Of a stretch of DNA of 64,000 nucleotides, positions 45,148 to 57,498 are shown one piece after another. The notes under the pieces are model-generated. The model was given only the letters and a program-made list of their open reading frames with translations, was not told the DNA's origin and did not search any database. The DNA is taken from positions 4,092,001 to 4,156,000 of the forward strand of contig JAECYW010000002.1 of assembly GCA_023014335.1 (NCBI GenBank). The letters run 5' to 3'. A program made the translations under genes and the position numbers. Source of the DNA: Galerina marginata (lineage: Eukaryota; Basidiomycota; Agaricomycetes; Agaricales; Galerinaceae). Every line of letters starts with the position of its first letter. Positions within the stretch are counted from its first letter, which is position 1.

Positions 45148-46880
45148 CGTGTCACTAGACTGACCTCCGAGTTACTAGCGAGCAGATGCAAGGACGCGGT
45201 TGTGAACGGGTGCGGCAGATTCTATGACAGCTTCACAACAGTCTAATGATTCAACTAGAAGAGATCAGTCTCGAACCTGAGAGTCAGCGAAGCAGACGAG
45301 GTAACTTACGTCTTGGCCAGGGAACCCCAATCCGGCCAAAGGGGAGTTCTTTGTAACCAGGAAGGTGAAGTTCGACTTCGTCCGCTAAGGATTTATGGAA
45401 AGGGAAAGGAGAAGACAGTGATGTAAAGCTACCTGACGGTTGCAAGCTCTGGAAGTGTGCATGAGGGTGAGGAAGAGGGGAAGAGGACCGCAACGTACGA
45501 GGCGCTGCCGCCCCGTGGCGCTGTGGCACACGGAACTGCTTCGGGGTAAAGCCCCTAGTTGGCATGGTCTTTGAGGACAACAACCATGCGTTCCCGGGGG
45601 CTGCTGACATGAGGGAGCCCGTGAGCCTGGTATGTCAACGAGGATCAGCACTTTGGACGGACAGCAGGGATCTTGAGTGCCTCTGATTGGACCCATGCGA
45701 ATAGGGTGAAAGAGGAGATGGGGTCGAGATCTATGGAGAGTGACTAGTGACAGGAGAGAGGTAAGCTTTGAGTGGGTAATATAAAAATTTAACAATGTAC
45801 CAGTTAGCCACTGCTGTCGCCGCTAATCTTCAGGTAGAGAGTAGTCACACTGATCACAGATCATGGCAAGCCTGGAAATTGAGCCGGATTGTTCTTGGTT
45901 TTGAGACCGAAGTCCAAGTGGGTACCTTTAGTGATCAAGCTTCAAGTAGAATTGTTGCAGCAGTATGGTGGAGTTGGTAACGGGACACAAGGGAAACGTA
46001 CCTCCACAAAAGCACCAACTCACAATCCTGATAGGCGATCCCTCCACAATGTGGACATTAAATGGAACAAGACCAGCAACACGTGTACCTGCACAAAAGC
46101 ACCAACTCGATGTGTGCAATAAGCGTGTTGCGGAATAATAGATTGACGCTGAGCGGTGCGAGCTGCTATGACTCCAAGGGCGAGCGACCAAGCATCCGTT
46201 GAATTCAACCCATCCCATACGGTCGTGAGAAATACCACGTGAATTCCGCAAAAGGCTGTCACGGGCTCACGGCTGGACTAGAGGCCAATGTAAATGCGAG
46301 TCGCGTTCTGTCGCGTTCTACACACGACTTGTGCTGCACTGTCTGCTGCAAGTACTTACTACATAATTATCAGATGGTGTTTGACGGAGGAGTGGAAGTG
46401 ATTCGTGTTGATTGTTTGGCCACGAGGATGGCGCCAAACAAAAAGACCTGAACACATTTCTAAGTCCTTTCCCTTCCTACAAGCCACGTTCGAATTCATT
46501 TGGATCGCTCTGATGAACTGGTTCAACTGGCCCCGTCTTTGGCCGAAACCACCAAGCGCCCTTCATCTGGACAGGTCTGATGAACGGATTTCCCTCCTCC
46601 AGACCAATAATCCGTTCTGGACCGCTCCGATGAACTGGCTCTTGGCCAATGTTTCCCGTCGTCTGCTGACTTCTTCCTCCTCTCTTAGGCTCTCTGTCTC
46701 GGGTTTTACGTTGATAAATATCACTTGGACAGCTCTGGTGATACTTATTCCGTACCACTGGTGCCATCGACAACGGTGATCACTCCGGTGATGATTCGGA
46801 CTCTAAATTCATTCCATGGTCAAGCTTTACAGCAGGTATGTTTAATCTCTTCACTGTATATCGCCCAAATACCGATTATT
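45148..46880. other. Repeat-rich region, no supported gene
   Basis: Open frames here have no recognisable domain. A 23-bp imperfect direct repeat (CACAAAAGCACCAACTC core) occurs at about 46000 and 46088, and variants of CTGATGAACTGG recur between 46510 and 46640. Confidence 0.35.
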
Positions 46881-49800
46881 CTACCACATCCTTCCTAAAA
46901 GCTGCTCCGCCTCTGCGTCGGAGTTTCCTGACGTGGAACTCATCCTTTCGGATCTGAAGTTGGGCCTTTCGTTTATTCGACAGAGCAGCGAGCCAGGTTT
47001 TCTCGTAAAGGGACTTAGGGAGCTCTGGAGCCGGTCCCCTTCCAGAATTCTTCCTTCCGTCCCGTATCCTCCTCCCTGGCTTTGCTCCCTTGTTGGAGAA
47101 CAGCTCCTTGTCCTTGCGCCGCTATCGGTCGACGATCTACAGTTCCGCCTCAATGTTGCGCCGCACGGCATTGCCATGACGTAGCAAACTTCGTTTCCGG
47201 CCTCATCCACGTCACTCTCGTTCGAGCTCATACCCTCATCTCCAAGCCGCTCGCAATATTTCTCCATATAGTCCCAGAGTTCGATATCTGGGTCACCTCG
47301 CTCTTTTTTTCTCGCAAGGGTCTTCCCAATAATTTTGATGCGACGTGCGTATCTCTGAAAAAATGCGTCAGCTTCGCCGAAGAAGAGGCCGAAGCATTCC
47401 CACTTCCTCGCAGCCATCCTCTGTTCGACCTCGTTCACGGTTTCGATCTGTTCATCCTCTTTGACTTTTGGTTGGGCGTCCTTTCAAACTGTCCTTGCAC
47501 GTTGCCTTGGTCGTAGATAAGGTCGCGAAGATAGGCCTCTGAACGTCGGGGAAGTGATTCCCAAGCCTCAGTCGGCAACTTGGTACGCATGAGGTCAACC
47601 ATGAGGTCGAGCACTTGGACATTTCATTTAAACGAAATCTTTGCTTTCATGTCGATGCGAAGATCTGTTGCGTCTGGCCCTGGGTCTCTCCGTCGTTGTA
47701 GAGACACACAGCATCTTTCTCGGGTGGGTCGTGCAGAGCAAAGTCTTCGAATGCGTTGACGCTGAAGCAGTCATCCCTGACTTGTCGGGCGAGATTCTAT
47801 ATTCGTTGTAAGTAATTCGCTGACTAGATAAATCGAGAAATTACTGACAAGATAATTTTTCCTTTCAGAGGCTCATCGTTATCCTTCTCCTCTTCCATTC
47901 GTTATTTCGCAGACTTTTTGCGAGAGGCGCTGGTGGGCTTTTTAGAGTTCTGGGGACCTTTGGTGAATTTGGCCTTCCGGATCGATTTCCCGGTCAACCT
48001 TTTTGCGAGGTCGTTCATAACGTCGCCAATCATTGCCTGGAATTCTTCCTTTGTCCTGCGTGACGATTGTTTGTTGCTATCGTCATCGTCGTCGCCATTA
48101 TCTTCCTCATCTCCTTCTCCACCGTCGTTTCTGCCCGTCTGCTTGCGTTTGCCGTGCCATTTGCGGCGTCTCTCATCAACGTTGTCATTATCTTCGTCCT
48201 GTTTTCTGTCAACAACACAGGATAAGACGATAGAATGATGACGCCCACAGAGACTTCAACCAACACAGTCGATGTTTTGGCCCCCTCCTTTTAATTTCCT
48301 TCCAGCTTGCTCCAGTCGATTTATGGGCCGATTTGGATGGATTCTGTGCCCTGGATGATGTGGCCGAAGATTGTCTTCGTCCTGCACCCGCTTCAACGAT
48401 TTCGTCTCCCATATGCGTAGCACTTGCCATTTCCTGATCGGTATGGACTGCAGGTTCCCTGCCAGGATTTGCATCGGTCGGTTTCTGGCCTTCGGGACGT
48501 GCGTTCTGCGCAGATTGACCTGTTTGAGTTGTAATCCCGGGCCCCTTCTGAGAATTTTCATTCAAGTCAAAGGAAAGGCTCGAGTCACCCACTCGTTGCC
48601 CATGGAGTCGCTCTACTTTTTGTACCTTTGAATCAATGCCGCCATTTGGAGCTCGCTATCTGCCTGCATCAAGCATCAGCTATCATGTTCAAGATCGGTT
48701 CAAGCCGGAATAGTCACCCGAAGACGCTCAAATCCGTCTGTCCACTCTTTCTTCAGCTTCTTAGCCTCCACTCTCCGTTCCTCCTAACCAGGTTGTCACT
48801 CTCCATCCGAGTACGGAACTATGATTAAAATCACCTCCATGCGTACGATTGCTGCTTTTGCGGCCTGTTCATGTCGTTCAGCGATGGCGACCATATCCAC
48901 AACCTGATCCTTCCCTCGCTATGAAGGCGTTAGTAAAGGCTGAGCAAATAACTTTAATTTGACTCACTTCAATTTGCTGGATTCTCGCCTCTGCTTCCGC
49001 CTCCCTTTTCTGGGCAAGCACCGCCTGTCCTCCCTTTTCCTTAGCTAGCTTGGTTGCTTCAAGAGCCTCAGCCTCGCTTTTCCGAGCAAGGGCCGCCCCT
49101 CATTCCTTTTCCTTCCAGGCCAGGTCAGCGGCCTCAAACGCTCGTTGTTTATCATACAGGCTGGAGATAAATTGACATTGTCTGATCAAACCCGACGAAA
49201 CGCACCTTTATCTGGTCTAATTTTAACTGAAAGTCCTTTTCCCTCTCACTACTCTCCATCAAGCTTGCGGATCGCGCCTCCCACTTCTTCAGCACTCCTC
49301 GATACTTCTTGAGCATTGTTTGTCATCTCGTCAAGCGCTGCTTTCTTAGCGTCCAATTCTTGTGTCCTCGCGTCTTCCCATTGACGCGCTCGCGTTTCTA
49401 GCACTTCCTGGAATTGTTCGATCTTCTTCGTCTGCTCCCTTTGGAGGTCTTCTTGGAATACCCGCATCCGCATCTCCTGTTGGAGGAGTTGCTCCTTTGA
49501 GTCACCGTCATGCAATTTGTTGTTTGGTGGCCCATCCCTTCTTACGCGCATTTTTTTAATTCTTGGATGATGGGTCAGATTTGAAGGTCCAGTGGAAGCC
49601 TCTCCACCGGCTTGCCTCGTCATTGGAGCTGCTGCCCTGCCTTTGAACCAATGGGCCAGGGTCTGGAATAGTGTCGTGATCAAGTCGGAATTTAAAAACA
49701 GTCCTACTGGGTACGGTATTGGCGGCGTGTCGCTCGTCGTATCTAGCCGTCCTGGTGCTCCAGAAGACGAAGGTTCCACGCCAGATTGCTGCGACGAAGC

Positions 49801-50001
49801 AGCAGGATCAGGAAATTGTGCAAAGTTTGGACGAGGGGTAGTGACATCCATGTCTTTGTCGCTGTCGCTGTCGCCGTCGCACTCCAGACGTTGTGTTTCG
49901 GCACTAGAGGAATCACCGGAGTCGACTTTATCGGTGGGCGTCATTATCGTTCTGAGTGGCGTGGCATCGACAACCAGTGGGCGCAGATGAATATACTCCA
50001 C
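46881..50001 (-). pseudogene. Decayed multicopy agaric coiled-coil gene (probably transposon-associated)
   Basis: The - strand reads, in order: an acidic/Ser-rich N-terminal part (from 50001), a coiled coil (REQTKKIEQFQEVLETR), an Ala/Glu-rich part (ARKSEAEALEATKLAKEKG) preceded by an in-frame TGA (KEKE-stop-GAAL), a Lys/Asp-rich part (about 48.2 kb), then ESLPRRSEAYLRDLIYDQG and, after a one-base frame jump near 47475, NEVEQRMAARKWECFGLFFG and YCERLGDEGMSSNESDVDE. A second fragment of the last part is at 54.35-54.90 kb. From memory, this kind of protein is present in many copies in agarics, often close to transposons. The nonsense codon and frameshift indicate it no longer encodes a full protein. 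Confidence 0.5.
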
Positions 50002-51435
50002 GATTCGAGAGGAATGAAAGGACTAGCCACTACTACTCGAGTATCGGCACGTTTTCAATCCTAGTCATCATTGCCGTCCAATGGTAAGCCTCGCTGAGCT
50101 TTGCCTTTTTACACCTCGAGGTGTAACCGTTCTGGGACAGGACCCTATTCGTCGCTCGCCATTTATTAGAGGGCGACTTCGTAAATTCTTCCTCCATCCT
50201 CTTTTTCTTCGCCCGCCATCTCCACCCGCTTCTCTATCCCACTTTCTCCGCCCACTTCTCACCTGCTTATCGCCCAGACGGCAAGATGTCAGGTGGCCTT
50301 GTTCCTGCTTCCATCGAGTACATTGTCGCATAACGGAATGGTCAACTTGACTATGTCGTATCCCATTATGCTCGGTGGAAATTAGATGACACAAAAACTG
50401 TCGTTCTTACCCTTTCCCGTGTATGTATTTCACTTATTTTCTTTTGGGATATAAACTCATTCTTCTTAGGACTAACGACACCAGTGGTCCGTGTCATTCT
50501 TGCCTTGGTACCCAGCTGTGTGGTTCTATCTAAATGTACTGTTACTCTGTATACAATTTTTTTTCTAGTACCAAGGGCACTCTATCTGTTTGTCAACTGA
50601 ATACATTATAAGTTTTGTAGTCTACCATTGAGCAGCCATAATACTACTGGCCGCAACTGAGTGGTCGAGGCCTCTATTACGGAGACCAAAATAGGTTCGG
50701 TAGGTCACTACAGCTTTGTTATTAACTCTGTAGACTATGTGATCGTAGAGATTTTTTCTCTCTCCTAGTTGCTATTGAAGGGTGGCTAATACAATAATAC
50801 ATCAATTAGTTATAAATTATCTAGACATATAAGTCCAGGCATTTTTGATCTCCTCCTTGAATCGCTTGATTCGCAGGAAGTGTTCACCAGTAGGTGAGAG
50901 TTTGTTGTGGTAATTGTTGTCTAAATCAACAGCATATACCTCACATCCAGATATAAAGCAAGGGGCCATACAAGTCATAATGCATAGGTAGCCTACTATA
51001 TTTTGGGCAAAGCACAGCTATTAAAAACTGAAAATTGACTAAAAAGGATCAAGACACTGGGGAATATGATATTTAAAATAGAAAAACTGTTTTCAGTGAT
51101 TACCCACTCATCGGATAAACTTACAGTAGTACTTAGTAGCAATACTCGAAGAGGACAAGATCAGACTTACCGCTGGCCAAACGACGGCAATTCAAGTTGG
51201 ATCAATCAAAGAACATTATAGATACATACGTACACCTGAACCGTCAGACATGGATTTGAACGCGAAAAAAAGAGGTAAACCTACAGTAGCAATAGCAAGA
51301 TTTCAAACCATCTTCTACATCACCGCAATCGAAAAAAAGTTAGTGTCAAATTTTTGTTTGCTCCACCTGTTCGCCTTTCTGCGCGAATGCGGCTTGAAAC
51401 TCAGAGAGGTAGACGACTGAGCGGGGTGCACATGG
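50002..51435. other. No supported gene; repeat-rich
   Basis: A frame at 50070-50400 has no domain. From about 50.4 to 51.4 kb the DNA is AT-rich and devoid of coding structure. Confidence 0.35.
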
Positions 51436-52600
51436 CTACCTAAAAAGACCTCCTAGAGCAAACTGGGTGAAGGATGCTCGCCAGCTGCCCTCAGCAACAG
51501 GAATGTTGGAATGGTCGAAGACGGCAGAAAGGATGAGAATCAGAGAACCGGGAGGGAATTCAACAACTAGCCTGAGTTCCAGTTTATAAAGTGACCCCCT
51601 TTCGTAGCATCAAAAGAACCTTTAGCCTGAATACTGCCCCACACGATCGGAAGATCCCTGACGTCCTTGTGCTTGTAGGTCCATATACTTGGCCCAAAAT
51701 TAAAGGCAGTGCAGAGATAAACGCTGGCAGGGAAGTTGCGCCTGAGTTTTGGCTTTTTGGCGTAAAGGGCATCTAAGGTGGTCTTGCAGTAGCTGTACAC
51801 TCCTCCAGCCCAAAATGCAAGAGAGGCTAGAAATAATTGGTCGGTAAGAAACGGAAGGTTGAGAAAAGGAGCCAGGGAGACTTACCGCTAGCAAAGGTAG
51901 CTAACCTGCCGATATCTTGGTTAGCAAGCAACCGCCTAGCCATCGCTGCGTTTCCATGGTTGTCCAGGGTAACTGGTTCCAACGTCCCTTTCCCGTGCAT
52001 AACGCCCACGATCATGGCCGGAGTTTTATGGCGGCGATGGTTACGCTCTTTATGACTGAAGGTAGATTTGGCTACCTTCGTCTCTGATAGCAAAAAAAGG
52101 CGCGCTCAGCTGCTTGGTCGTACTTCGGGCCATTGGGTCGGCCTACTAGAGCGCAGATGACTCCGCCGTTCCTGTCCACAACTGGCCTATCAGTTCTAGG
52201 GAGCATTCAGAGGAATGAGCATTTAATACAAGAGACATGCGCGTACCGTCCATCCCATTTGATTGGCTGAAAATCTAGAGCTAGAAATTCCTCAACGGCA
52301 TATTTTTTTTGAGAGTCGTCCGGCTGGCTTGGCTTGGTACTTTAGGCACCTGAAGTTATCAGTGCCTTAGCAAAATCGTAAGTCGTTGAAAGAGGAACCG
52401 CTTTCTTGAACACGCCTTCTTGAACTTCGAGTCGAGGAAATTGGCTCGCCTCACTCTTGCAGGCCTGGCGTTTTCGCTTCCTCCAAAGGTGGGAACCTGA
52501 GACAGGCTGGGCCGTCTGGAGTTTTGGGGAAGACGGGGGCTTATATTTGCGAAGGCATTAACTTCAACCGAAGGTGACTGACCTGCTGGCGACACTTCTT
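51436..52600 (-). pseudogene. TET/JBP-like 2-oxoglutarate/Fe(II) dioxygenase relic
   Basis: On - I read TPAMIVGVMHGKGTLEPV, then YCKTTLDALYAKKPKLRRNF, TAFNFGPSIWTYKHKDVRDL with an H-x-D iron-binding pair (HKD), SFDATKGGHFINWN, and after a one-base frameshift RLVVEFPPGSLILILSAVFD, HSNIPVAEG (third metal-ligand region) and RASFTQFALGGLFR with a stop at 51436. This pattern fits the fungal TET/JBP family, oxidisers of 5-methylcytosine that in basidiomycetes spread with KDZ transposons. The frameshift between NWN and RLVVEF (AACTCAGG where an extra C is expected) splits the catalytic core, so the copy is inactive unless it is an assembly error. N-terminal sequence up to about 52.6 kb is only partly recognisable. 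Confidence 0.6.
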
Positions 52601-53480
52601 GGTCGCCAATAGGGTCCAGGCAAGTAGGCGGTAATTCCAGGTCCAGAAGGTCCAGAAATGTAGCTTGCTCGTCTACTCAGGTGCGCAAGCAGGTGCTGAA
52701 GTCGACTTTGCACAACACCGGCTGGTAAGGAGTGTAGGTCCTACCAGACGTAGTCTACAGAAGAGTAGTAAGCAGAGAGTCAAATTAGCGGGTTTACTAG
52801 GCGGTATGCTACTTACCGTCTATGTAGGCTGATAATCCGTTTGCGCTGTAGGAGAAGGACGAGTTAGCTTCGGGTGTCAACAAAAGAAAAACAACCCCGT
52901 CCCTGGCGTGAGTCGAAAGGTTGTTGGAGTAGCAGACGAGCTGCGAAGTAGGAAGGAAGGCTTACCTGATTAAAGCCCGAGGAATTTAAATTTTGGCCAG
53001 CCGGAGGCGGGAAAAGTGGTGGTTAGTGAAAAGGTCTTTTCAATAATTTAGTCACTGGGCGTAACGTTGCCAAACCGCTTTAGGAAGGGTAGCCAAAAGT
53101 ACTCATCCCCTGTCCACCGCAGGACTCCGGCGTGTCAACGACGTCTAAATCCTTCCTTGGCAACACAAGGCAAACCGCAAGACACCTAAGAACGTCACTA
53201 GTCACTGTTCATCGGCGAGGCCCGTCTTTCGTACGTGATAACTTAACGTCTGGCGAGTATTTGTTGAGTATTTGGGCAGAACTTACGCTACCGGCCGCGG
53301 GCTGGCGGGGGGGCAGGCCTGGCCCTTCTGTTCCTCGTACAGGTGAGTAAGATCCACAATCCTTATCTTACACTTTGCCAGCTTTCTAATTGTGCCGCAG
53401 TACATCCTAGTGACAAAAACTGTGTTCTTCATCGATTTAAATCCCCTTTTTTGACCCGAATGTGCCCGAGAGCCTGCCTC
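52601..53480. other. No supported gene; probably remains of the same element
   Basis: Short frames on both strands only; no domain recognised. Confidence 0.3.
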
Positions 53481-53799
53481 TACGACACATCATTGTATTT
53501 GTGGTCGGAATTTTCGTGAGGGTAAACTTTTGCGGCGACATGAAAATTCATGCGACGTTGTCAAAAGTCACGATGGACAAGCCTTTGCGACCGTTTCTGC
53601 GGGGCCGTCGTCTGCATCGTTAAGTGGTAACGGGCGCCACCGTGAACTCTCAGACGATGAAGCCGATGTTTCGAGTCGTTTCATGGGCGGTAAAAGCGCA
53701 AGAGAAAGTCCCAGAGCACAGCTAGCCGACTCGCAGGAGGGCCTTCAAGCCGTAGGATCTACATGCTTCGTAAGTCGAATCTTTCCTCAGTTTTTCTGA
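53481..53799 (+). pseudogene. C2HC zinc-finger fragment
   Basis: The + strand frame contains HCICGRNFREGKLLRRHENS followed by CDV: C-x-C near the start, then H and C about 13 and 18 residues on, a finger-like pattern. An acidic, Ser-rich stretch (RELSDDEADVSSRF) follows. A stop lies shortly upstream, so no full gene can be built. It may be the N-terminal finger of a transposase-like gene or of a transcription factor. Confidence 0.35.
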
Positions 53800-54346
53800 G
53801 AAGGTTTTGATGACGGTGTAAATGAATTAGGTTAGGACGATTGAAGTGGTGGCTTCAACTTACCTCCGACACATTTATTATCGTTACAAGCGTGGCAATA
53901 TGTCGAGGCGCTATGAAGGCCAAGAGAAGATGATTGGCCGCCAGCGTCGTCAACAATCGGCACCAAGTCTTGAACGAAACACTTACTGTATTGTACATTT
54001 CTGGTCCATATCGGCGTCGTTTGTTACGTTCTTATAGCCGCCTTTAAAATTTAGATCAACGAGGATCATTCGCCATTGACACGCTTCGAGAGTTTCCTTT
54101 GGCGGTGCTATCCAATGCACCAAGAAGTCGTCAAGACCGGCATTAATATCAGAAGCCTGAAATACCCTGTCTGTGGACATGTAGTGAAATAAAAATTGGC
54201 ACCCGTAAGATTTAAATTTTCGTTCTCATTGTACGCATGCTTGAAGAGTGCTAGGTTGATTTCTCCGGTTGCATCCCCATCCTCAAGTTTTGTCTGCCAG
54301 GTACGGTGGCTCTATTCATACATACTACGTTATCTAAAATTACTAA

Positions 54347-54901
54347 TCACCTGGTTGCCTCTTTTCTAAGCAGCCGCTCCAATTCTTTGTCGCAGGGTTT
54401 TGACATGGAAGCCATCCTTTCGCGGCTGAAGTTTGACCTTCTTTTCCTTCGACGGAGTTGCAAGCCAGGTTTTCTCGTTGAGAGATTTCGGGAACTTAGA
54501 GACCGCTCCCTCCGCGTGTACTTCATTCCATCCCGGATCCTTCTTCCTGGCTTCGCCCCCTTGTTGGAGAACAAGTCCTTATCCTTGTGCCGCTTTCGGT
54601 CGACGATCTCCTGCGCCCAGCGCCCCTCAATGTTGTTGCGCCGTCATGGCATTTTCATGACGTAAAATTAACATTTCATTTTCATATTGTCCGATCGCGA
54701 GCGTGACGTGTACAAGGTAAGATAAGAAACCAAGAGAGCGTCTGAGTAGGACTGGCGGCCAGCCTTACACATTGCGAGGAAAAAGGCCGAGGAGACTGGA
54801 TGTTGAAATTTGGAAATATGAAGAGCTTTTACGAGTTGTTTGAAGATGAGGGCATGAGCTCGGACGAGGGCGATGGATAGCTGCCACATCATATATCCCA
54901 A
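54347..54901 (-). pseudogene. Second fragment of the multicopy coiled-coil gene
   Basis: Pieces such as NKGAKPGRRIRDG, STRKPGLQLRRRKRRSNFSRERM and ELERLLRKEA align in layout with the end of the pseudogene at 46.88-47.2 kb (TRKPGSLLCRINERPNFRSERM). The DNA flanks (TTGTTGGAGAACA, GGTCGACGATCT) also match. Frames are broken. Confidence 0.45.
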
Positions 54902-55096
54902 TTTTTGGCATACATTTTAATTACAATTTGAACAATCTGAATGCTGAGATACAATACACAACTTGAAAGCGGGATGAAAAGCAAGCAACGACCTTGTCCA
55001 AGGTGACAAGAGAAAAAATTGGACGGTGTGTCAATTAAGGTTCATTTGACATGCCTCAACCCTCCATTTGAATCCGACTACCTCAGCACGCGCTTT

Positions 55097-57090
55097 CTAT
55101 TTACAGCATGGCCAAGTGTTCATCCATGTCTTCACCAATTTGCCATCGTCGTTTGCTGAGATCATCATTGATTGCCCAGGCCAAGGAATCGAGTTGTTGC
55201 GATTGAAAGGGTAAAAGGCATGACCAGCCACACCTGACCAATCGAAGTCGATTAATTTTAAAATTGCCTTGCCATTATGTTTCACAAGTGAACCGTCCTT
55301 GTTGATGTTAATCATTATGTTATTCGGCCGCAAGTCTCCATGGACAAAATTTTTCTCCTCGAGGGCCTCGAGAATTCGGAAAAGACTGCTTTGAATGGCT
55401 CCTTTTTCGGCCTGCGCTTGCTCAGGGTGACATATACCAAAGTCATGAAGAGTCGACCATCCTGCCTGCCCTTCTTCCGGGGGTGCGAGGTACTCCATGA
55501 AAACCATGGCAAGAACATCATGCAGGCGCTTATGCCACATCAAAAGCCGCGGTGCAAATCCCTTGTCGTCAAGGTATTGGTGGACGTCCCTCCCATATCG
55601 TTCGTCCGCACGAAGGCATACAATCTTTACAATGTATGTTTTTGCTGCCTTCATCTTCGCAACGAGAGCTTCGTCATTGCTCAGGAACCTCTTGAGTTGC
55701 CATGGATCGTTTCGGAAGCTCCCTATATAGAGACTGTGAGGTACAAGTACCCCAACAATATCGGTACACGGGATAATCTGGGGGTACTCCGGATTGATAC
55801 GGTTGTGCAGGCTCTGGTTTTCCCTACGTATGGATGTGAGAAAGCTGCACTAACAAAGGCTATTTGACATACGTTAAGTCTAAAAGTGCAGTTTTCATTG
55901 CGTAAAATAGTGAAGCTGCCTCAAATTGGTTTTGGTGGTAGGCCTTGGGCACTAAATCGACTCCAGCAAAACGCTCAATAATTGGATCTGATGCAATCCC
56001 TGGAAAGAAGCACCCGCTGATCATCATCAATGTCCCTGAATGAATGGGGGGGAGGGGTAAGGACAGTTGAAAGGCGAGAAGGTCCTACGCACCGCTGAGT
56101 GAGATATTAAAAACAGGAGCGCCTGTCACACATGCATCACGTGCCGTGATAGCGGTCAAGTATTGTTCATAACAATGCCGGACTTCGAGGATTGGGTCAC
56201 CATGAGTCCAGGTGTTGACTTGGACCATGATGAGTGGCTGGAGGAAGGCGCGGCTGGAGCCCTTCAGGAAGTAGGTAGGATTGAAGCCATAACTCCTCAA
56301 CCAGATGTGGTTATCGTCATTGGGAAATACTCCTTTCACGCAGTCCAAGAACCCGTCAAGGGTATAGGTATGATCGTTCAGCAATACAGGCATGTATAGG
56401 ACCAAATTCGATGCAGCCGTCAAGGCTTTTCGTAGATCTGACGACACACAGTTGACGGGAAACTTGAGCGGCCCTGCGAATGCTTCATAGAGAAATTGAC
56501 GAAATGCAGAGTGCATGAGTTCGAGAGGAGGAGGAAAAGAGGATTCCAAAGGTAGATTGTTCTGAACACTGTCGCGCCGAAACTGAGACGAAGTCTTCTC
56601 AACGCGAGATGTGGATGATTCCGGACTGTCGGCGTGACTAATCAATTGTTGGCGTACTGCCTCGAGCTGCTCGAATGAGGAAGAGATTTCTTGTTGCTCG
56701 TGCAAAGGCAGGTCGTCAGTAGCTTGAGGTAGAAAAGCGATTTTCAGGGCCGAGTCCAAGCCAACACCGTAATTAAGGCGTTCCCGACGATTTTTGAGAG
56801 CACGGTACCAATCAAGTTTTTCATAACGTTTACCATAGTCATCCAAAATCAAATCCAGAAGGCCTTTCAACTGCTGGAGTTGAACATTGGCTGGAAGTCC
56901 CGTTGTCTGGTGCGAGACTTTAAATTTTTTGGAATGTCCAGTTGACTCCGCTTGAGGTCGCTTCTTCGAATCGGTAGTGAGTTCAGTCAGTGCATCCTTC
57001 GCGATAGCCTATAAATGAGATTTATACACCTGTTGCACCAATAGAGAGACGTACTTCTCCCTTGCTCCTCCGATTGATCACTGTCAGCAT
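55097..57090 (-). CDS. Protein with CRN-effector-like kinase domain
   Basis: Multi-exon gene on -. The N-terminal exon near 57.1 kb (PMLTVINRRSKGE) splices to AIAKDALTELTTDSKKRPQA, then a long exon (KGLLDLILDDYGKRYEKLDW to about 56.1 kb) of unknown fold. The C-terminal part (55654-55097) is kinase-like: VKIVCLRADERYGRDVHQYL, FAPRLLMWHKRLHDVLAMVF, MEYL, catalytic-loop-type FVHGDLRPNNIMI (H-G-D-L-x-x-N-N) and metal-loop-type LKLIDFDWSG, ending in the short Trp-rich segment PWPGQSMM. This layout resembles the kinase-like C-terminal domains of Crinkler (CRN) proteins, which also occur in basidiomycetes. The start is uncertain: the frame stays open to about 57255. Whether the protein is secreted or acts inside the cell is not visible. 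Confidence 0.7.
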
Positions 57091-57498
57091 GGGCTTGTGC
57101 TGAAAAGTCGATCCAGTTCGAACTATGAAACTTCTAGATCTGGAACTAGTTGCCTCCTGTTGATCTCTGTCGTCAATTAGCGTGCTTGTTAAGAAGGGAC
57201 AAAAGTATAGATATGATGAGAGGATAGACTGCACACGTATGCCACCATGAATCAACTAAGTACTGATGTGTGGGAACGTTTAAATAATCAACAGTGGAAA
57301 CAAAGTCGTCCCAAAGAATGACGTAGCCCCCACACCACATAATATTATATGTGTGTAAGTACTCGCAGCGATACGACTATCCAATACGTTCTAACCTTCT
57401 CATTCTCTCTCCCTCTAGCCCCTATTAGATGCCCAAAACCAAAAACCGGCAGTCATACTTTTTTCGTTTACCAAACTACCAGATAATGAAGGATTACC

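Noticed and set aside
45284..45795. Two - strand frames rich in Pro/Arg/Cys
   Set aside because: No domain or splice support, located in repeat-rich DNA.
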